DNA from: Bacteroidales bacterium
GTDB taxonomy: Bacteria > Bacteroidota > Bacteroidia > Bacteroidales > GCA-2748055
DNA length: 64,000 nt
NCBI GenBank assembly: GCA_029210585.1
Contig: JARGFP010000024.1
Location: 1 to 64,000, forward strand
Direction: 5' to 3'
This document shows positions 16,872 through 27,563 of this stretch, piece after piece. Made by a program: the position numbers and the translations under genes. The number at the start of each line of letters is the position of its first letter. The stretch's first letter is position 1. Under the pieces are notes generated by a model, which saw nothing but the letters and a program-made list of their open reading frames with translations, was not told where the DNA came from and made no database searches.

Positions 16872-19800
16872 ATGCCACGGACGATTACTTCCAATAAGGG
16901 AATTGCTTTCTTGTTTATACTCACTTTCAGCCTGAATTTTGCCAGGATGAATGCCCAGTCACCCGGATTCTTTCTCGACGACTGGCAGGAGAAAACTGCG
17001 GTGATCCCGGCACATAACCTGGTCGATCAACCGGCTGCAACACCGACCGTAAATGTAACGGTCGACCCGGCAAACGTTATCAATAAAGTACCCCGGTATA
17101 TTTACGGGAACAATGCCGTTACCTGGGACGATGGCCTGCGCAGGAACGCCACTGCCATGACAGATCTTAAAAACCTCGATCCGCATGTGCTGCGATGGCC
17201 GGGAGGATCGCTTTCCAACTCCTATTTCTGGAATGTTCCCTATGGGCAAAGACCTGACGATATTCCATCCGGGGTAAGTCCATGGTATGGGATGAACTGC
17301 CCCGACTGGCAACAGTCACTGGATGAATACTATACCGTACTGGAAGCAACCAACAGTACAGGCAGCATAAGTGTGAATTACAGTTATGCCCGCTACGGAA
17401 CCGGTCCTGATCCAGTAGCCAACGCAGCCCATATGGCAGCTGAATGGGTCCGGTATGACAACGGACGGTCAAAATTCTGGGAAATCGGCAACGAGAATTT
17501 CGGAAACTGGGAGCAAGGCAATGAAATCGACGTTGCACTGAACCAGGACGGACAGCCCAGGTTCATTTCCGGTCAGCTCTACGGACAGCATTGCAGGGTG
17601 TTCATCGATTCCATGCGGGCGGCCGCGGCTGAAGTCGGGGCAGATATTAAAATCGGTGTCGTGGCCTATGATGCAGAAAACTCCTGGGATCCCATCTCCC
17701 AGGTCTGGAACGAAGGGATGATGCCTGAAGTGGGCGACCTGGCAGATTTCCTGGTTGTACACTCCTATTTCACCCCTTACAATGAGAATTCTCCGGTAAG
17801 CACGATCCTGAATTCACATGTGGTTCCCGGCGAGATCATGAATGTGCTGGAGGCCGATATGGCAGTGGCAGGGAAAACCATAATTCCCGTGGCCATGACA
17901 GAGTGGAACATTTTTGCGGTCGGCTCCATGCAGCAGGTTTCCTATGTCAACGGAATGCTCGCAGCACTCGCGCTCGGGGAATATGTGCAGCACGATTATG
18001 GCCTGTCCACCCGGTGGGACCTGGTCAACGGGTGGAGCAATGGAAATGACCATGGTATGTTCTCGGTAGGCGGCGAACCGGGCGTGGATCCGTACAACCC
18101 CCGTGCTGTCTTCTTCTACATGTACTACCACCAGCAATTCTTCGGAGACAAAATGGTAGAGGCTTCTGTAACAGGCAACAGCAATGTCATTGCGCATGCT
18201 TCAACTTTTACTTCAGGTGAGACAGGCATTATACTTGTCAACAAGAGCATAAATACTGAAACAGTAAAAATCGATATCAACGGGGACCATGGTCTGCAAT
18301 ACTACTGGTACACCCTCACCGGGGGTGATGATAATGGTGATTTTTCCAGGAAGGTGTTGATCAACGGGATCGAAGATCCGAATGAAGATGGCGGCGGTCC
18401 GGACAACTATGCCGCTATCAGGGCAAAAGCCTCCCCTGCGTTCGGTGGCATCAAAGTAGATCTTCCCCCGCTTGCCGTGGTCTATCTTCTGACCGACAAG
18501 CCGGTACCCCTTTCCTATGTATATTCGAAAACAGATACCAATGCGCGTGTGATCAACATATACCTGTCGGAAGAGATCGCGGAACCTGCTGATGCGGGTG
18601 GTTTCGAAGTACACATCAATGGATCGGCATCTGCTTCCATCACCGGGATTGCGCGTGATCCGGGAGATCCCTCCATACTGCATCTTTATCTTGAAAATGA
18701 TTTGCTCAATAGTGATGTGATCACCCTCAGCTACACAGGCACTCATATTGTTTCCATATCAGATGGCACCCCCCTGGAGACCTTTACAAATGAACAGGTA
18801 GATAACCTCCTGCCTGGCGATCCGGCAGACTTTGCCTTCCAGGTGATGGAGCGGTCATCAGAAGCAAATATCCAGGACTGCCAGGTCACTTTCAACGGCG
18901 AGACAAAGGCCACGGATGAAAACGGGCTGGCCTATTTCACCGCAATAGCAGGACAATATACTGTTTCGGCAGCTAAGGCACATCTCGATCCGCTTACCGA
19001 CCATTCGGTGGAGGTCCTTTACGGTACCAGCATCATTCCGTTGTATATGGATTCAACGGCTTACACTTTAACATTCGAGGTCACCGACAGTGAAACAGGG
19101 AACATGCTGCCGTCCACGCTTATTACCCTGGGTGCACAGACAGTACAGACCAACCAGCAAGGCAGTGCAGTATTCACTATGCATGCAGGAACCAGGCACG
19201 TGTCATTCAGCAAAAATAATTTTGCTCCCCGGGAGGAGGACTATGAGATCACATCCGATGCAACATTCGGTGTGGCCCTTACCAGGACCCATGCCCTGGT
19301 GAAACTCAGGGTGAGGAACGGGGAACAACCGGTCACCGGAGCACAGGTGAACCTTGCCGGCGAAATCATGACAACAAGCGCCGTTGGTACTGTTGTTTTT
19401 CCATCGGTGGCGGTCAATGCCGAAAAACCCTACACCATTACAAAGGAAAACTACTTTGAGCTGGAAGGCTCGATCAATGTTGCCTCCGATACAACCATCG
19501 AATTGCAAATGGAAAAATCAGTGGCCAATATTACGTTCCGGATTTCAGCGGAAAGCGGGACCATCATGAACGCTTTTGCAGTCATATCGGAAGACACTGC
19601 CTGGTTCAGTGCAGACAATCAGACCACATTCTACAACATGCAGATCCTGACCGGGCACCAGTATGTGATCGGGAGCAACAATTTCGAAACTGCCTCAGGA
19701 TCGGTCTTCCTGGAATCTGACACCACCCTGCAGGTAACCCTGGTTCCGGGCACGAGTGTGAAATCCTCCAGGCATAATGGATTCAACATCTATCCAAATC

Positions 19801-20009
19801 CCACAAGTGCACATGTTTACATCGAACAGAAAGCTGGTCATATCAGAGAAGTAGCGATCTCCGACATCACAGGAAAGAGGGTATTGCACAGCACATTTGG
19901 AGGGATGAACCAGGTCGTACGCATCGATTTCGGGCTTCCTCCCGGGCTTTATTTCGTGAAAGTCAGGAATGATGTGACAACCTCCAGCACACGGCTGACT
20001 GTTCTTTGA
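16872..20009 (+). CDS. Secreted GH51-like alpha-L-arabinofuranosidase with repeated carboxypeptidase-regulatory-type domains and T9SS tail
   Basis: The 1045-residue protein has a signal peptide (to about Ala28) and a clan GH-A barrel (about 60-545). HVLRWPGGSLSNSYFWN and WEIGNENFG (acid/base Glu, about 202-208) are followed by AMTEWN (nucleophile Glu, about 340-345). A bacterial Ig/SwmB-like domain follows (about 550-650). Then come four or so beta-sandwich repeats of the carboxypeptidase-regulatory type (for example VTDSETGNMLPSTLITLGAQ), and a T9SS domain with NIYPNPTSAHVYIEQ. It probably cleaves arabinose-containing glycans at the surface and pairs functionally with the GH43 enzyme on the other side of the ars operon. 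The family is GH51-like by motif; exact family and substrate are uncertain. Confidence 0.85.
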   Translation: MPRTITSNKGIAFLFILTFSLNFARMNAQSPGFFLDDWQEKTAVIPAHNLVDQPAATPTVNVTVDPANVINKVPRYIYGNNAVTWDDGLRRNATAMTDLKNLDPHVLRWPGGSLSNSYFWNVPYGQRPDDIPSGVSPWYGMNCPDWQQSLDEYYTVLEATNSTGSISVNYSYARYGTGPDPVANAAHMAAEWVRYDNGRSKFWEIGNENFGNWEQGNEIDVALNQDGQPRFISGQLYGQHCRVFIDSMRAAAAEVGADIKIGVVAYDAENSWDPISQVWNEGMMPEVGDLADFLVVHSYFTPYNENSPVSTILNSHVVPGEIMNVLEADMAVAGKTIIPVAMTEWNIFAVGSMQQVSYVNGMLAALALGEYVQHDYGLSTRWDLVNGWSNGNDHGMFSVGGEPGVDPYNPRAVFFYMYYHQQFFGDKMVEASVTGNSNVIAHASTFTSGETGIILVNKSINTETVKIDINGDHGLQYYWYTLTGGDDNGDFSRKVLINGIEDPNEDGGGPDNYAAIRAKASPAFGGIKVDLPPLAVVYLLTDKPVPLSYVYSKTDTNARVINIYLSEEIAEPADAGGFEVHINGSASASITGIARDPGDPSILHLYLENDLLNSDVITLSYTGTHIVSISDGTPLETFTNEQVDNLLPGDPADFAFQVMERSSEANIQDCQVTFNGETKATDENGLAYFTAIAGQYTVSAAKAHLDPLTDHSVEVLYGTSIIPLYMDSTAYTLTFEVTDSETGNMLPSTLITLGAQTVQTNQQGSAVFTMHAGTRHVSFSKNNFAPREEDYEITSDATFGVALTRTHALVKLRVRNGEQPVTGAQVNLAGEIMTTSAVGTVVFPSVAVNAEKPYTITKENYFELEGSINVASDTTIELQMEKSVANITFRISAESGTIMNAFAVISEDTAWFSADNQTTFYNMQILTGHQYVIGSNNFETASGSVFLESDTTLQVTLVPGTSVKSSRHNGFNIYPNPTSAHVYIEQKAGHIREVAISDITGKRVLHSTFGGMNQVVRIDFGLPPGLYFVKVRNDVTTSSTRLTVL

Positions 20010-20124
20010 AAAGGAATTCACGAACAGCAGGCGCCTTGCTCCCGTTAAAAAAACCGGCATTCATCAATAAGAGGTACAGCAGCACCACGAAGTCTCTGCC
20101 ATTTTTTCTACCTTTCGAAAAGCT

Positions 20125-23100
20125 ATGTTGTCCCGCACGGTCATATTGATTGTTACATTATTGTTATCAGTGCCCCTTCTTGCGCAGAAAGCGGGGAACG
20201 ATACCATTCCCTATGGCACTTCCCCGGTCAAATCATCTGACGATTTTACCTGGAAAACCAGGGTAGATACTGCCATCACTCTGGTGATCAACGAACTGCT
20301 TGCCCGGAATTCCGACCTTTTGTATGATAACCACGGAGATGATAACGACTGGTTTGAGATTTACAATTACGGCGACGATCCGGTTCTGCTCAACAAGATA
20401 TGGTTCACTGATGACCCATCGGTGCCGCTGCAGTGGAAAATAGATACCACAGCACCGGTATATCTGTATCCGGGGGAGTATTTCCTGGTATGGGCAGATG
20501 ATGAACCCGCGGAAGGATATAATCATACCAATTTCAAAATTTCAGGCGATGGTGAATTCCTGGGGATATTCACGACAGAACTGCAGGTGATCGACCAGGT
20601 CGTTTTCCAGGAACAAACGCCGAATGTCTCCTATGGAAGGAGCCAGGATGCCGGGATGAACTGGGTGTTTTTTGATACACCCACACCTGGCAGGGAGAAT
20701 AGCGGATCCGGTGGCGGGATGGTGCTGCCTGCGCCTGCCAGCAGCAAGCAAGGCGGTATTTTCGATGCTCCATTTAGTGTCCAGCTTTCTTCTCCGGTTG
20801 CCGGCGCCATGATCAGGTACACGCTTGACGCAAACGATCCGACAGAACAAAGCCCCCTGTATGAAAATCCGATCGAGATAAACACAACTACCATTTTGAA
20901 AGCCAGCCTGTTCAGAGAAGGAGACCTGGCAAGTATTCCACTTACATGCTCTTATTTCATCACCTCCAAAAATTATGAAAATCCCCTGGTTTCCATCGTG
21001 GCACCGCCAGATGACCTGTTCGGAGAACGTGGGTTGATCAAACTGAATTCCAGTTCACTGGAAATCGCGGCCCATTTTGAGTACATCGACGACAGGCAAA
21101 CCAAATATGCTTCGGGAACAGGAATACAGCTGCATTCCGTAGGCAGCGGGAAGCCTGCTTCCATGCGGTTCTACGCCAGGTCGAGGTATGGGAATGACTG
21201 GTTCGGTTACCCGTTTTTTGCCGACCATGCTCCCTACTATTTTAAAAGGCTGATTCTCAGGAATAGTGGAAACGACAATGTGAATAAACATCCGCTAAAC
21301 ACACATTTCCGCGACCTGCTGATTCACGAAATTGCCAGGAAGTCTTTCACTGATCCGATGACCGCTGCAGGAAAACCGGTGAATGTATTCCTCAATGGTT
21401 CCTATTATGGCATCTTCAATCTCAGGGAGCGCATTGACCAGTTTTATATTGAAACACACAAAGGCGTTACCGACAATTATGACCTGCTTGAGCGTGCATT
21501 TGGGTTCCCGGCCAACGAGAATCCTGTCTTCGGCTCTTTCGATAACTGGGATGCACTCATGTCATTTGCAGATACTACTGGTAATCTTGCTGAGCAGGAA
21601 GATTTTGAGTACCTGGCATCACAGGTAGACCTGGAAAATTTCACCAATTATTGGATGAGTGAAGTATTTGCAGGTAATTATGACTGGTTGTCGAACAATG
21701 TAAAATACTGGAAACCCGCTGAAGGCAAATGGCAATGGATCTTCTGGGATCTTGATCATGGACTCGGTTTAAAATACAACGAATATGGCCTCGTCGACTG
21801 GAACACCCTTAAATGGTCACTCACCACGAGCGATCGGGCATGGGCCAATGGATACAACAACAGGCTGATCAGGAACCTGATGAGGAATGACCCGTACCGG
21901 GACCAGTTCATCAGGCATTTTGCAACTTTACTCAATACTTCGTTTTCCTTCACTTCTACCGAGCCAGTATTTGATTCATTACGTATAATGTATGCAGCCG
22001 ATATGGTCCATCATGCCGAACGCTACGAGAACAACATGGAAGACTGGGCATTGGCATGTGATACCGTCAGATCCTACCTTCAGAGAAGACCTGCGGCACT
22101 GTTCGCCCACCTGGAGGATTTCTTCGGATTACAGGAGGCCGTCGATGTGCGCCTGAATGTGATTCCGGAGGGCGCAGGCAGCATCTACTGGGCAGGAGAG
22201 AAAATGCCCTCACCCACCCTGGAAGGCAAATATTTCCCCGGCCTGCAATACGGAATCAGTGCGGAAGCAATTCCAGGCTTCAGTTTGTCACAGTGGACAA
22301 TCAACGGCGACAGTGCAATGCCGGACACCGTTACTTTTACCGATCCTGTGGAGATCAATGCCTATTTCCTGCCAAACGGAGAGCAACTGCCGGTCAGGCT
22401 AACGGAGCTCTATTCCAATAACCGGCACTACTTTGATTGTGGCGACTGGGTTGAATTCTTCTATTACGGGTTTCGACCACTGGATCTTTCGGGAGCAGAA
22501 TTACTGAACGGAGACGACCAGGTAATGTTCCGTTTTGCTGAAGGAACGGTCATTCCTTCCTCTACCTGGTTTGTCATTGCCGAAGACAAGCAGTCCTTTG
22601 GCGAAGTCTTCCCCGATTCAGTGGTTGTCTTTGGCAATCTCACAGGTAGTTTCAGCCAGCACCCAGAGGTCAAGCTGCGCTTAAGCGTCGGATCTGTTGC
22701 CAGCCAGGCCACATTTTTGAATGCACCCGGGTGGCCGGAATTACCTGCTGAAGGGTACAGCCTCGAACTCGGGCAACCAGCGAATGATCCGCAGTATGGG
22801 GTTAGCTGGCAACTGAGTCATAACCGGTTCGGTTCCCCGGGATTACCCAACAGTCGTTTTTATAACTTCCAGCGTCCTTCCGGGAAAGACAGTATGCTAA
22901 CCAACCGGGAACCTGCATGGATCAGGCTGGCAACTTCTGATGACTACTTTTCAGATTCTGACGGTCATGTGCTTGCAGGCATCCGTGTAGTGAGCAAGGA
23001 AGGCCCCGGAAAAATTCTATGCGAAGGAACTCCTGTCACCAGCAGCGGGATCCTGTCTCCGGCAGACCTGTATTATGAACCTGCAGCCCCTTATTCCAAA

Positions 23101-23448
23101 ACCACTAAACTGGTGTACAGGATGATCGACCACTCGGGCGAGTCAAGTGATGAATGTACACTTGAATTTATTCCTGAAACAGGTACCTGGGAAAAGATAC
23201 AATCCGGGTGGAAGGTGTATCCGAACCCGGCCAGGGACCAGATCTTCATTGAGACCGGGATAGCTTTCCTGCAGCCTCATGAATTCATCCTGCTCGACAT
23301 TACCGGCAAGAAACTGTTGCACAAACAGTTGGTAAATGGATCGCAAAAAATGTCTGTACATCTTTCCGGACTGGAACCAGGCATCTATATCTATGTCCTG
23401 CAAGCACATGGTCAGCGCCTGCATGGCAAAATTGAAGTGGTCAGGTAG
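20125..23448 (+). CDS. Giant secreted CotH-kinase protein with lamin-tail domains and T9SS tail
   Basis: The 1107-residue protein has a signal peptide (cut near residue 20). A lamin-tail domain follows (about 48-160, VINELLARNSDLLYDNHGDD). A chitobiase/Fn3-associated segment comes next (about 195-275, AGAMIRYTLDANDPTEQSPL), then a CotH kinase domain (about 285-680), a second lamin-tail-like domain (about 755-915) and a T9SS domain (VYPNPARDQIFIE). In the CotH core, WQWIFWDLDHGLGLKYN near residue 540 matches the acidic DxD metal/ATP site. CotH proteins of Bacillus phosphorylate spore-coat proteins; here the target would be extracellular. A similar module set is encoded on the opposite strand, ending 6 bp away. 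Confidence 0.88.
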   Translation: MLSRTVILIVTLLLSVPLLAQKAGNDTIPYGTSPVKSSDDFTWKTRVDTAITLVINELLARNSDLLYDNHGDDNDWFEIYNYGDDPVLLNKIWFTDDPSVPLQWKIDTTAPVYLYPGEYFLVWADDEPAEGYNHTNFKISGDGEFLGIFTTELQVIDQVVFQEQTPNVSYGRSQDAGMNWVFFDTPTPGRENSGSGGGMVLPAPASSKQGGIFDAPFSVQLSSPVAGAMIRYTLDANDPTEQSPLYENPIEINTTTILKASLFREGDLASIPLTCSYFITSKNYENPLVSIVAPPDDLFGERGLIKLNSSSLEIAAHFEYIDDRQTKYASGTGIQLHSVGSGKPASMRFYARSRYGNDWFGYPFFADHAPYYFKRLILRNSGNDNVNKHPLNTHFRDLLIHEIARKSFTDPMTAAGKPVNVFLNGSYYGIFNLRERIDQFYIETHKGVTDNYDLLERAFGFPANENPVFGSFDNWDALMSFADTTGNLAEQEDFEYLASQVDLENFTNYWMSEVFAGNYDWLSNNVKYWKPAEGKWQWIFWDLDHGLGLKYNEYGLVDWNTLKWSLTTSDRAWANGYNNRLIRNLMRNDPYRDQFIRHFATLLNTSFSFTSTEPVFDSLRIMYAADMVHHAERYENNMEDWALACDTVRSYLQRRPAALFAHLEDFFGLQEAVDVRLNVIPEGAGSIYWAGEKMPSPTLEGKYFPGLQYGISAEAIPGFSLSQWTINGDSAMPDTVTFTDPVEINAYFLPNGEQLPVRLTELYSNNRHYFDCGDWVEFFYYGFRPLDLSGAELLNGDDQVMFRFAEGTVIPSSTWFVIAEDKQSFGEVFPDSVVVFGNLTGSFSQHPEVKLRLSVGSVASQATFLNAPGWPELPAEGYSLELGQPANDPQYGVSWQLSHNRFGSPGLPNSRFYNFQRPSGKDSMLTNREPAWIRLATSDDYFSDSDGHVLAGIRVVSKEGPGKILCEGTPVTSSGILSPADLYYEPAAPYSKTTKLVYRMIDHSGESSDECTLEFIPETGTWEKIQSGWKVYPNPARDQIFIETGIAFLQPHEFILLDITGKKLLHKQLVNGSQKMSVHLSGLEPGIYIYVLQAHGQRLHGKIEVVR

Positions 23449-23454
23449 CCCTGC

Positions 23455-26400
23455 TTACCTCCCGCTATAGATCACCAGTCGGGAAAGCGCAGGAACATCC
23501 GCAAAGGCAGCACCTGTTACCCTCAGGATATATGCACCAGGTTCGGTGAGTCCGTGGATCCACCTGAAGGAAGATGCACCCGGAATATAATTGAAATTTG
23601 TTTCCCGCAGTTTTGTACCAGACATGGAATATAGCTGAACAAACACTTCCGAGGCCAGTGAGCCGGATAATTGCAGGTGAAGTTCCTCCCCCATGGGATT
23701 GGGATAGACATTCAATGTATAAGAAGCCACCCCGGGCTTCACACCGGCAGCGCCTTCGTTGGCCCTTCCTGGCGTATGGAACTGCTGGATACTCGCATAC
23801 CAGTTGAAAGGATCTGTATTATCCAGGTCGGGTGATTTCAATTGCAGGCTGGGTCCGTATCCGTCGGCAAACCCAGGCCAGGGCGCATGATCGGAATAAG
23901 GGACCACATCCTCGGTTAGTCCATGGCTGTTCCTCAATGTAATGATTTCGCCACTGTTACTAAGATTGAACCCGCTCTCCCCACCATTGAAATCCCCGGT
24001 AAGGTTATCAATTGTTCCGAATTCAGCCATGAAACTGTTCATTTTCCCGGCAATCACCAGGTAACCATGCGGATCGATGACCGTACCCTGGGGAATTTGG
24101 AAGAGATTATTGATTCCGCCATCCGTAAGTGTAAATCCATCCAGCGAAACACTGAGATCGTTGGGATTATACAACTCCACCCACTCCGAATACGCTTCAT
24201 CGACAGGATGGTACATCAGTTCATTGATCACCACCGCTTCCCTGCCGGGCAGTGAAGATGTATCAAATACAGCTGTGATCAGCAACCGGCCTGCAGGATC
24301 AAGTGAAATGCTGTGGTTGCCGGAAACCCCCTGCCATTCTATAAATGAAGAACCCGGATCCGGTATTGCTTTCAGGTCGACCGGGATGCCCGACATATAT
24401 GCGCCTTTCCAGGAAGGCCCATCCAGCAACAATGAATTCAGCTGCACCTTTCCATCCCCGATGATCCGGATCTGCAGGTGGGTGGTATCCGCGATAGAAA
24501 AATAGGATTTCATCTGCTCATACAGGTACCCGGGTCTCTCCCGAAGAAAGTTCCGAATGCTTTCATTGTTTACGTCCCATCGGTCGGAATTCCCCGGGTT
24601 CCACCTGTCAAATTCCGCTTCCATTGCCGGGCGGAGAATGTTTACCAGGGAATCGTATACAGCTATGGCATTGCCTGGAACGAACAGGCTATTGAGCAGA
24701 TCACAGTTCCGGTTGATCAGTGCATTCCTGAATTGCTCATTATGAAGGAGTTTCCGGGGCATGAAATTGGGCCATTTCTCGGCACTTGTATTGGCGTATT
24801 CAGTAAAACCATTCCATGAAACTGTATTATAGGAACGGTCCGTATCCCAGATTGTCCAGCGCCATCTTCCGCCGTCGGGCTTGATCATAAACGCTCCCCA
24901 GGTCCAGGACCTGAACTGGGCACAATGCACCAGGGAAAGAAGGTTCAGGAATGAATTCATGTCCATAAAACTGCTGACCTCATCATATGCTTCAGCACGG
25001 GCAAAGTCGGTGGTGTCAAAATAATGCTGCAACCGGTTCCATTCGGTCCAGGAACCAACCTTCAGGTCCGGACCATCTTTCTGAAACCTCACAAGATCAA
25101 AATTTTTGAATCCAAGGTTGTCCTCAACAAAATATTCATTGATGCTCTCCCTGGTATTGTAGATTCCCCAGTACGCATTGTTCAACAGCAATACATTAAA
25201 AGTGCTCTGCGTGGCCAACTCACCAAGTTTACTCCACAATTCAGTGCTGAAGGGATCCCGCAGCAATGTTCCATTGTAACTTGTGATATCATCATCGTAT
25301 CCTGCCCGCAGGACCAGGTTCCTGAAGGAGGCCGGTCCTTCCCGGAACGGTGTTGCTGCCAGCCTTGATGCACCATATCCTCCCCGGAAATGCAGCCGGA
25401 AGGATTTCTTGGGCATAAAAACTGAATTGCCTCCCTGGATCCTGATCCCGGCAATAATTGAAAAATGATCCGTCCCATTATACCAGGTGACCGAAGCGGG
25501 TCGTTCCCAGCGCGGACCTGAGCGGTTGTAGTTGGCGTAAATTCCCGTCTCCCCGTAAAGATGCTCCTCGTTCGTGGAAAGGGAAATCACCGGGAGAGGA
25601 TACGCGTTTTGTTCGAAAAAAGCCAAAGAATGAATAAACCCCGGCACATGGTCCGCCTGCATTGGCTTTACGCGCAGTGTGGCGGGACCGGAAATCTCCA
25701 CCGGGGAAGTAAAACGATCACCCGGGAAAGGATCACTTCCGTCCAGTGAATAATACAGGCTATCTCCTTCAAGGGAGGAGCGCATGGCTACCGTTACCGG
25801 GAAATCCACCGCTCCACCGGTGGAATTAAATTCCGGTGTACCTGACAGTGCTGAATAGAATACGGTATCCTCCACGGCAGGATAGGGATAATACATCCAT
25901 TCATCTGTTATGCCGACCCTTTTATACACGTGGTTGACAGGAATCAGTGGCAATACAACCTGTTCCATGAGATATCCATCCGGGTTTGATAGAACAAGGA
26001 ATTCTCCCTCCCCTGAGAGTTTAAATGGCAGGTGGAAAGTCGTTGGTGGCTGCATGCCATCTGCCCAGAAGCATACCGTGTCGCCGGGAGCAAGATAAAG
26101 GTCCGTGCTCACCTGGTGCTTCAAAGGTTTTTCAGGATCATCCGACAGGTAATACCCGTTCAGGTTAATCGATGAACTGGAAGTATTCTTCAAACAGAAC
26201 CAATCCGGCCAACCCTGCAGGTCATCCATTTTCATACTCAGGTTGGACGAAGTAGCCTCAACAAAACGCAGACTGCTGTTGTAATAGGGATACCTGCCTA
26301 TATCGATCCTGGATCCATCCCGGTCCATACCATCCGGATCATCCGGAAAAAAGATACCGTCCCCGTCAGTGTCAGGGTCCCCTGCATCAATCGCAGGCGA

Positions 26401-27414
26401 TCCTGCCCGCAGGCTGAAATCACCGGCCGTGGTGTCACGGAACATGGGATCCCCGGTAATATTCCCAACTCCTTCCAATGGAACGGAATCGGTCAGACAA
26501 TAATTGAAACTGACAACAGAGTTTGGTTTCAGGGCAAAGATCTTCGAACCGCCCGAAACAATGGTATTGGAAATATGTGCTGTCCCTCCCGATGTCTCCT
26601 CTGAATAATTATGGTAGGCCCGTATGCCCAGCATATTGGAATACAAGGTATTGTTGGTCGCTTCAACAACGGAACCGAAATGACTCTGTATGCCCCCCAG
26701 GCAATGGGTGATCAGATTGCGGTGGACCACGGCGGTTGAACTTTCGCCCACGCTTATCCCCATTTCGCAGTGTGAGATTGTGTTCTCCGATATCAGGATG
26801 CCAGAGCTTCGGGTGCCAATATCGATCCCGTCATCGGAAAACATGGAGATTGTATTTCCAGAAATGGTATCGTCAGAGATGTTGTCCAGATCAAGCGCAT
26901 CTGTTTTACCGGCGGCAGGATTGCCTGTCAGCGTATTGTTCCTGATCAGCACCTTCTGTCCATCGTGCGCCCCGATACAATCATCGCCGGCGGTACCGTA
27001 AGTGTTCTCAACTTTGCAATGCTCGATAATCACTGTATCGCCGTAGCTGTTCAGGAAACGGACCGCGTTGCTGACATGAAGATGTCGTGCAATAAGCGTT
27101 CCGGTACTGTAAATATAGCGCCACCGTTCCCCCTCTTGTGCTGTAGTGAAAAGTACCGGCCTGTTTTCGGTACCGTTCACCAACAGGCGGCCTTCAATCC
27201 TCACCGGTATGTTATGGCCGATGATCAGCTGGACGCCTTCCTCAATTTCGAGGGTGGCACCGGCAGTAATGACCAATCGTTCCGCTATATGATAGGGAAC
27301 ATTGTTATCCTGCAATACCAGGTGGGATTTCACGGAATCAGGCAAGGTCTGCTGGGCCGACACAACCTGTGTAAGCAATAATCCTGTCAGAATGGTACAG
27401 ACAAATCTACGCAT
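23455..27414 (-). CDS. Beta-helix / lamin-tail / CotH-kinase fusion protein with T9SS tail
   Basis: This 1319-residue secreted protein joins modules found separately elsewhere in the window. In order: a signal peptide, a right-handed parallel beta-helix (about 40-375, repeats such as ISGNTISMFSDDGIDIGTRS), a calcium-loop-like linker (DPDTDGDGIFFPDDPDG), and a lamin-tail domain (about 385-530). These are followed by an Fn3-associated domain (about 545-610), a CotH kinase (about 615-1000, with WRWTIWDTDRSYN as the acidic motif), a second lamin-tail domain (about 1070-1190, VVINELMYHPVDEAYSEWVE) and a T9SS domain (VYPNPMGEELHL). It converges on the previous CotH gene with only 6 bp between the stops. 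Its function is unknown; the kinase domain is probably active if the DxD is the metal site. Confidence 0.88.
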   Translation of the reverse strand: MRRFVCTILTGLLLTQVVSAQQTLPDSVKSHLVLQDNNVPYHIAERLVITAGATLEIEEGVQLIIGHNIPVRIEGRLLVNGTENRPVLFTTAQEGERWRYIYSTGTLIARHLHVSNAVRFLNSYGDTVIIEHCKVENTYGTAGDDCIGAHDGQKVLIRNNTLTGNPAAGKTDALDLDNISDDTISGNTISMFSDDGIDIGTRSSGILISENTISHCEMGISVGESSTAVVHRNLITHCLGGIQSHFGSVVEATNNTLYSNMLGIRAYHNYSEETSGGTAHISNTIVSGGSKIFALKPNSVVSFNYCLTDSVPLEGVGNITGDPMFRDTTAGDFSLRAGSPAIDAGDPDTDGDGIFFPDDPDGMDRDGSRIDIGRYPYYNSSLRFVEATSSNLSMKMDDLQGWPDWFCLKNTSSSSINLNGYYLSDDPEKPLKHQVSTDLYLAPGDTVCFWADGMQPPTTFHLPFKLSGEGEFLVLSNPDGYLMEQVVLPLIPVNHVYKRVGITDEWMYYPYPAVEDTVFYSALSGTPEFNSTGGAVDFPVTVAMRSSLEGDSLYYSLDGSDPFPGDRFTSPVEISGPATLRVKPMQADHVPGFIHSLAFFEQNAYPLPVISLSTNEEHLYGETGIYANYNRSGPRWERPASVTWYNGTDHFSIIAGIRIQGGNSVFMPKKSFRLHFRGGYGASRLAATPFREGPASFRNLVLRAGYDDDITSYNGTLLRDPFSTELWSKLGELATQSTFNVLLLNNAYWGIYNTRESINEYFVEDNLGFKNFDLVRFQKDGPDLKVGSWTEWNRLQHYFDTTDFARAEAYDEVSSFMDMNSFLNLLSLVHCAQFRSWTWGAFMIKPDGGRWRWTIWDTDRSYNTVSWNGFTEYANTSAEKWPNFMPRKLLHNEQFRNALINRNCDLLNSLFVPGNAIAVYDSLVNILRPAMEAEFDRWNPGNSDRWDVNNESIRNFLRERPGYLYEQMKSYFSIADTTHLQIRIIGDGKVQLNSLLLDGPSWKGAYMSGIPVDLKAIPDPGSSFIEWQGVSGNHSISLDPAGRLLITAVFDTSSLPGREAVVINELMYHPVDEAYSEWVELYNPNDLSVSLDGFTLTDGGINNLFQIPQGTVIDPHGYLVIAGKMNSFMAEFGTIDNLTGDFNGGESGFNLSNSGEIITLRNSHGLTEDVVPYSDHAPWPGFADGYGPSLQLKSPDLDNTDPFNWYASIQQFHTPGRANEGAAGVKPGVASYTLNVYPNPMGEELHLQLSGSLASEVFVQLYSMSGTKLRETNFNYIPGASSFRWIHGLTEPGAYILRVTGAAFADVPALSRLVIYSGR

Positions 27415-27563
27415 ACGCTCAACTTCTTAATCTCTTTGCACAAGATAGGTATAATCCCGAAACAGTTGCATGCCACGGACAGTCAGAAAAACCATTCAGG
27501 GCCGGGATCTTTCCCTGTCCCCAGGCATGCTTCTCACTGGTGCAGCAAAGCTGCCGAAACATA

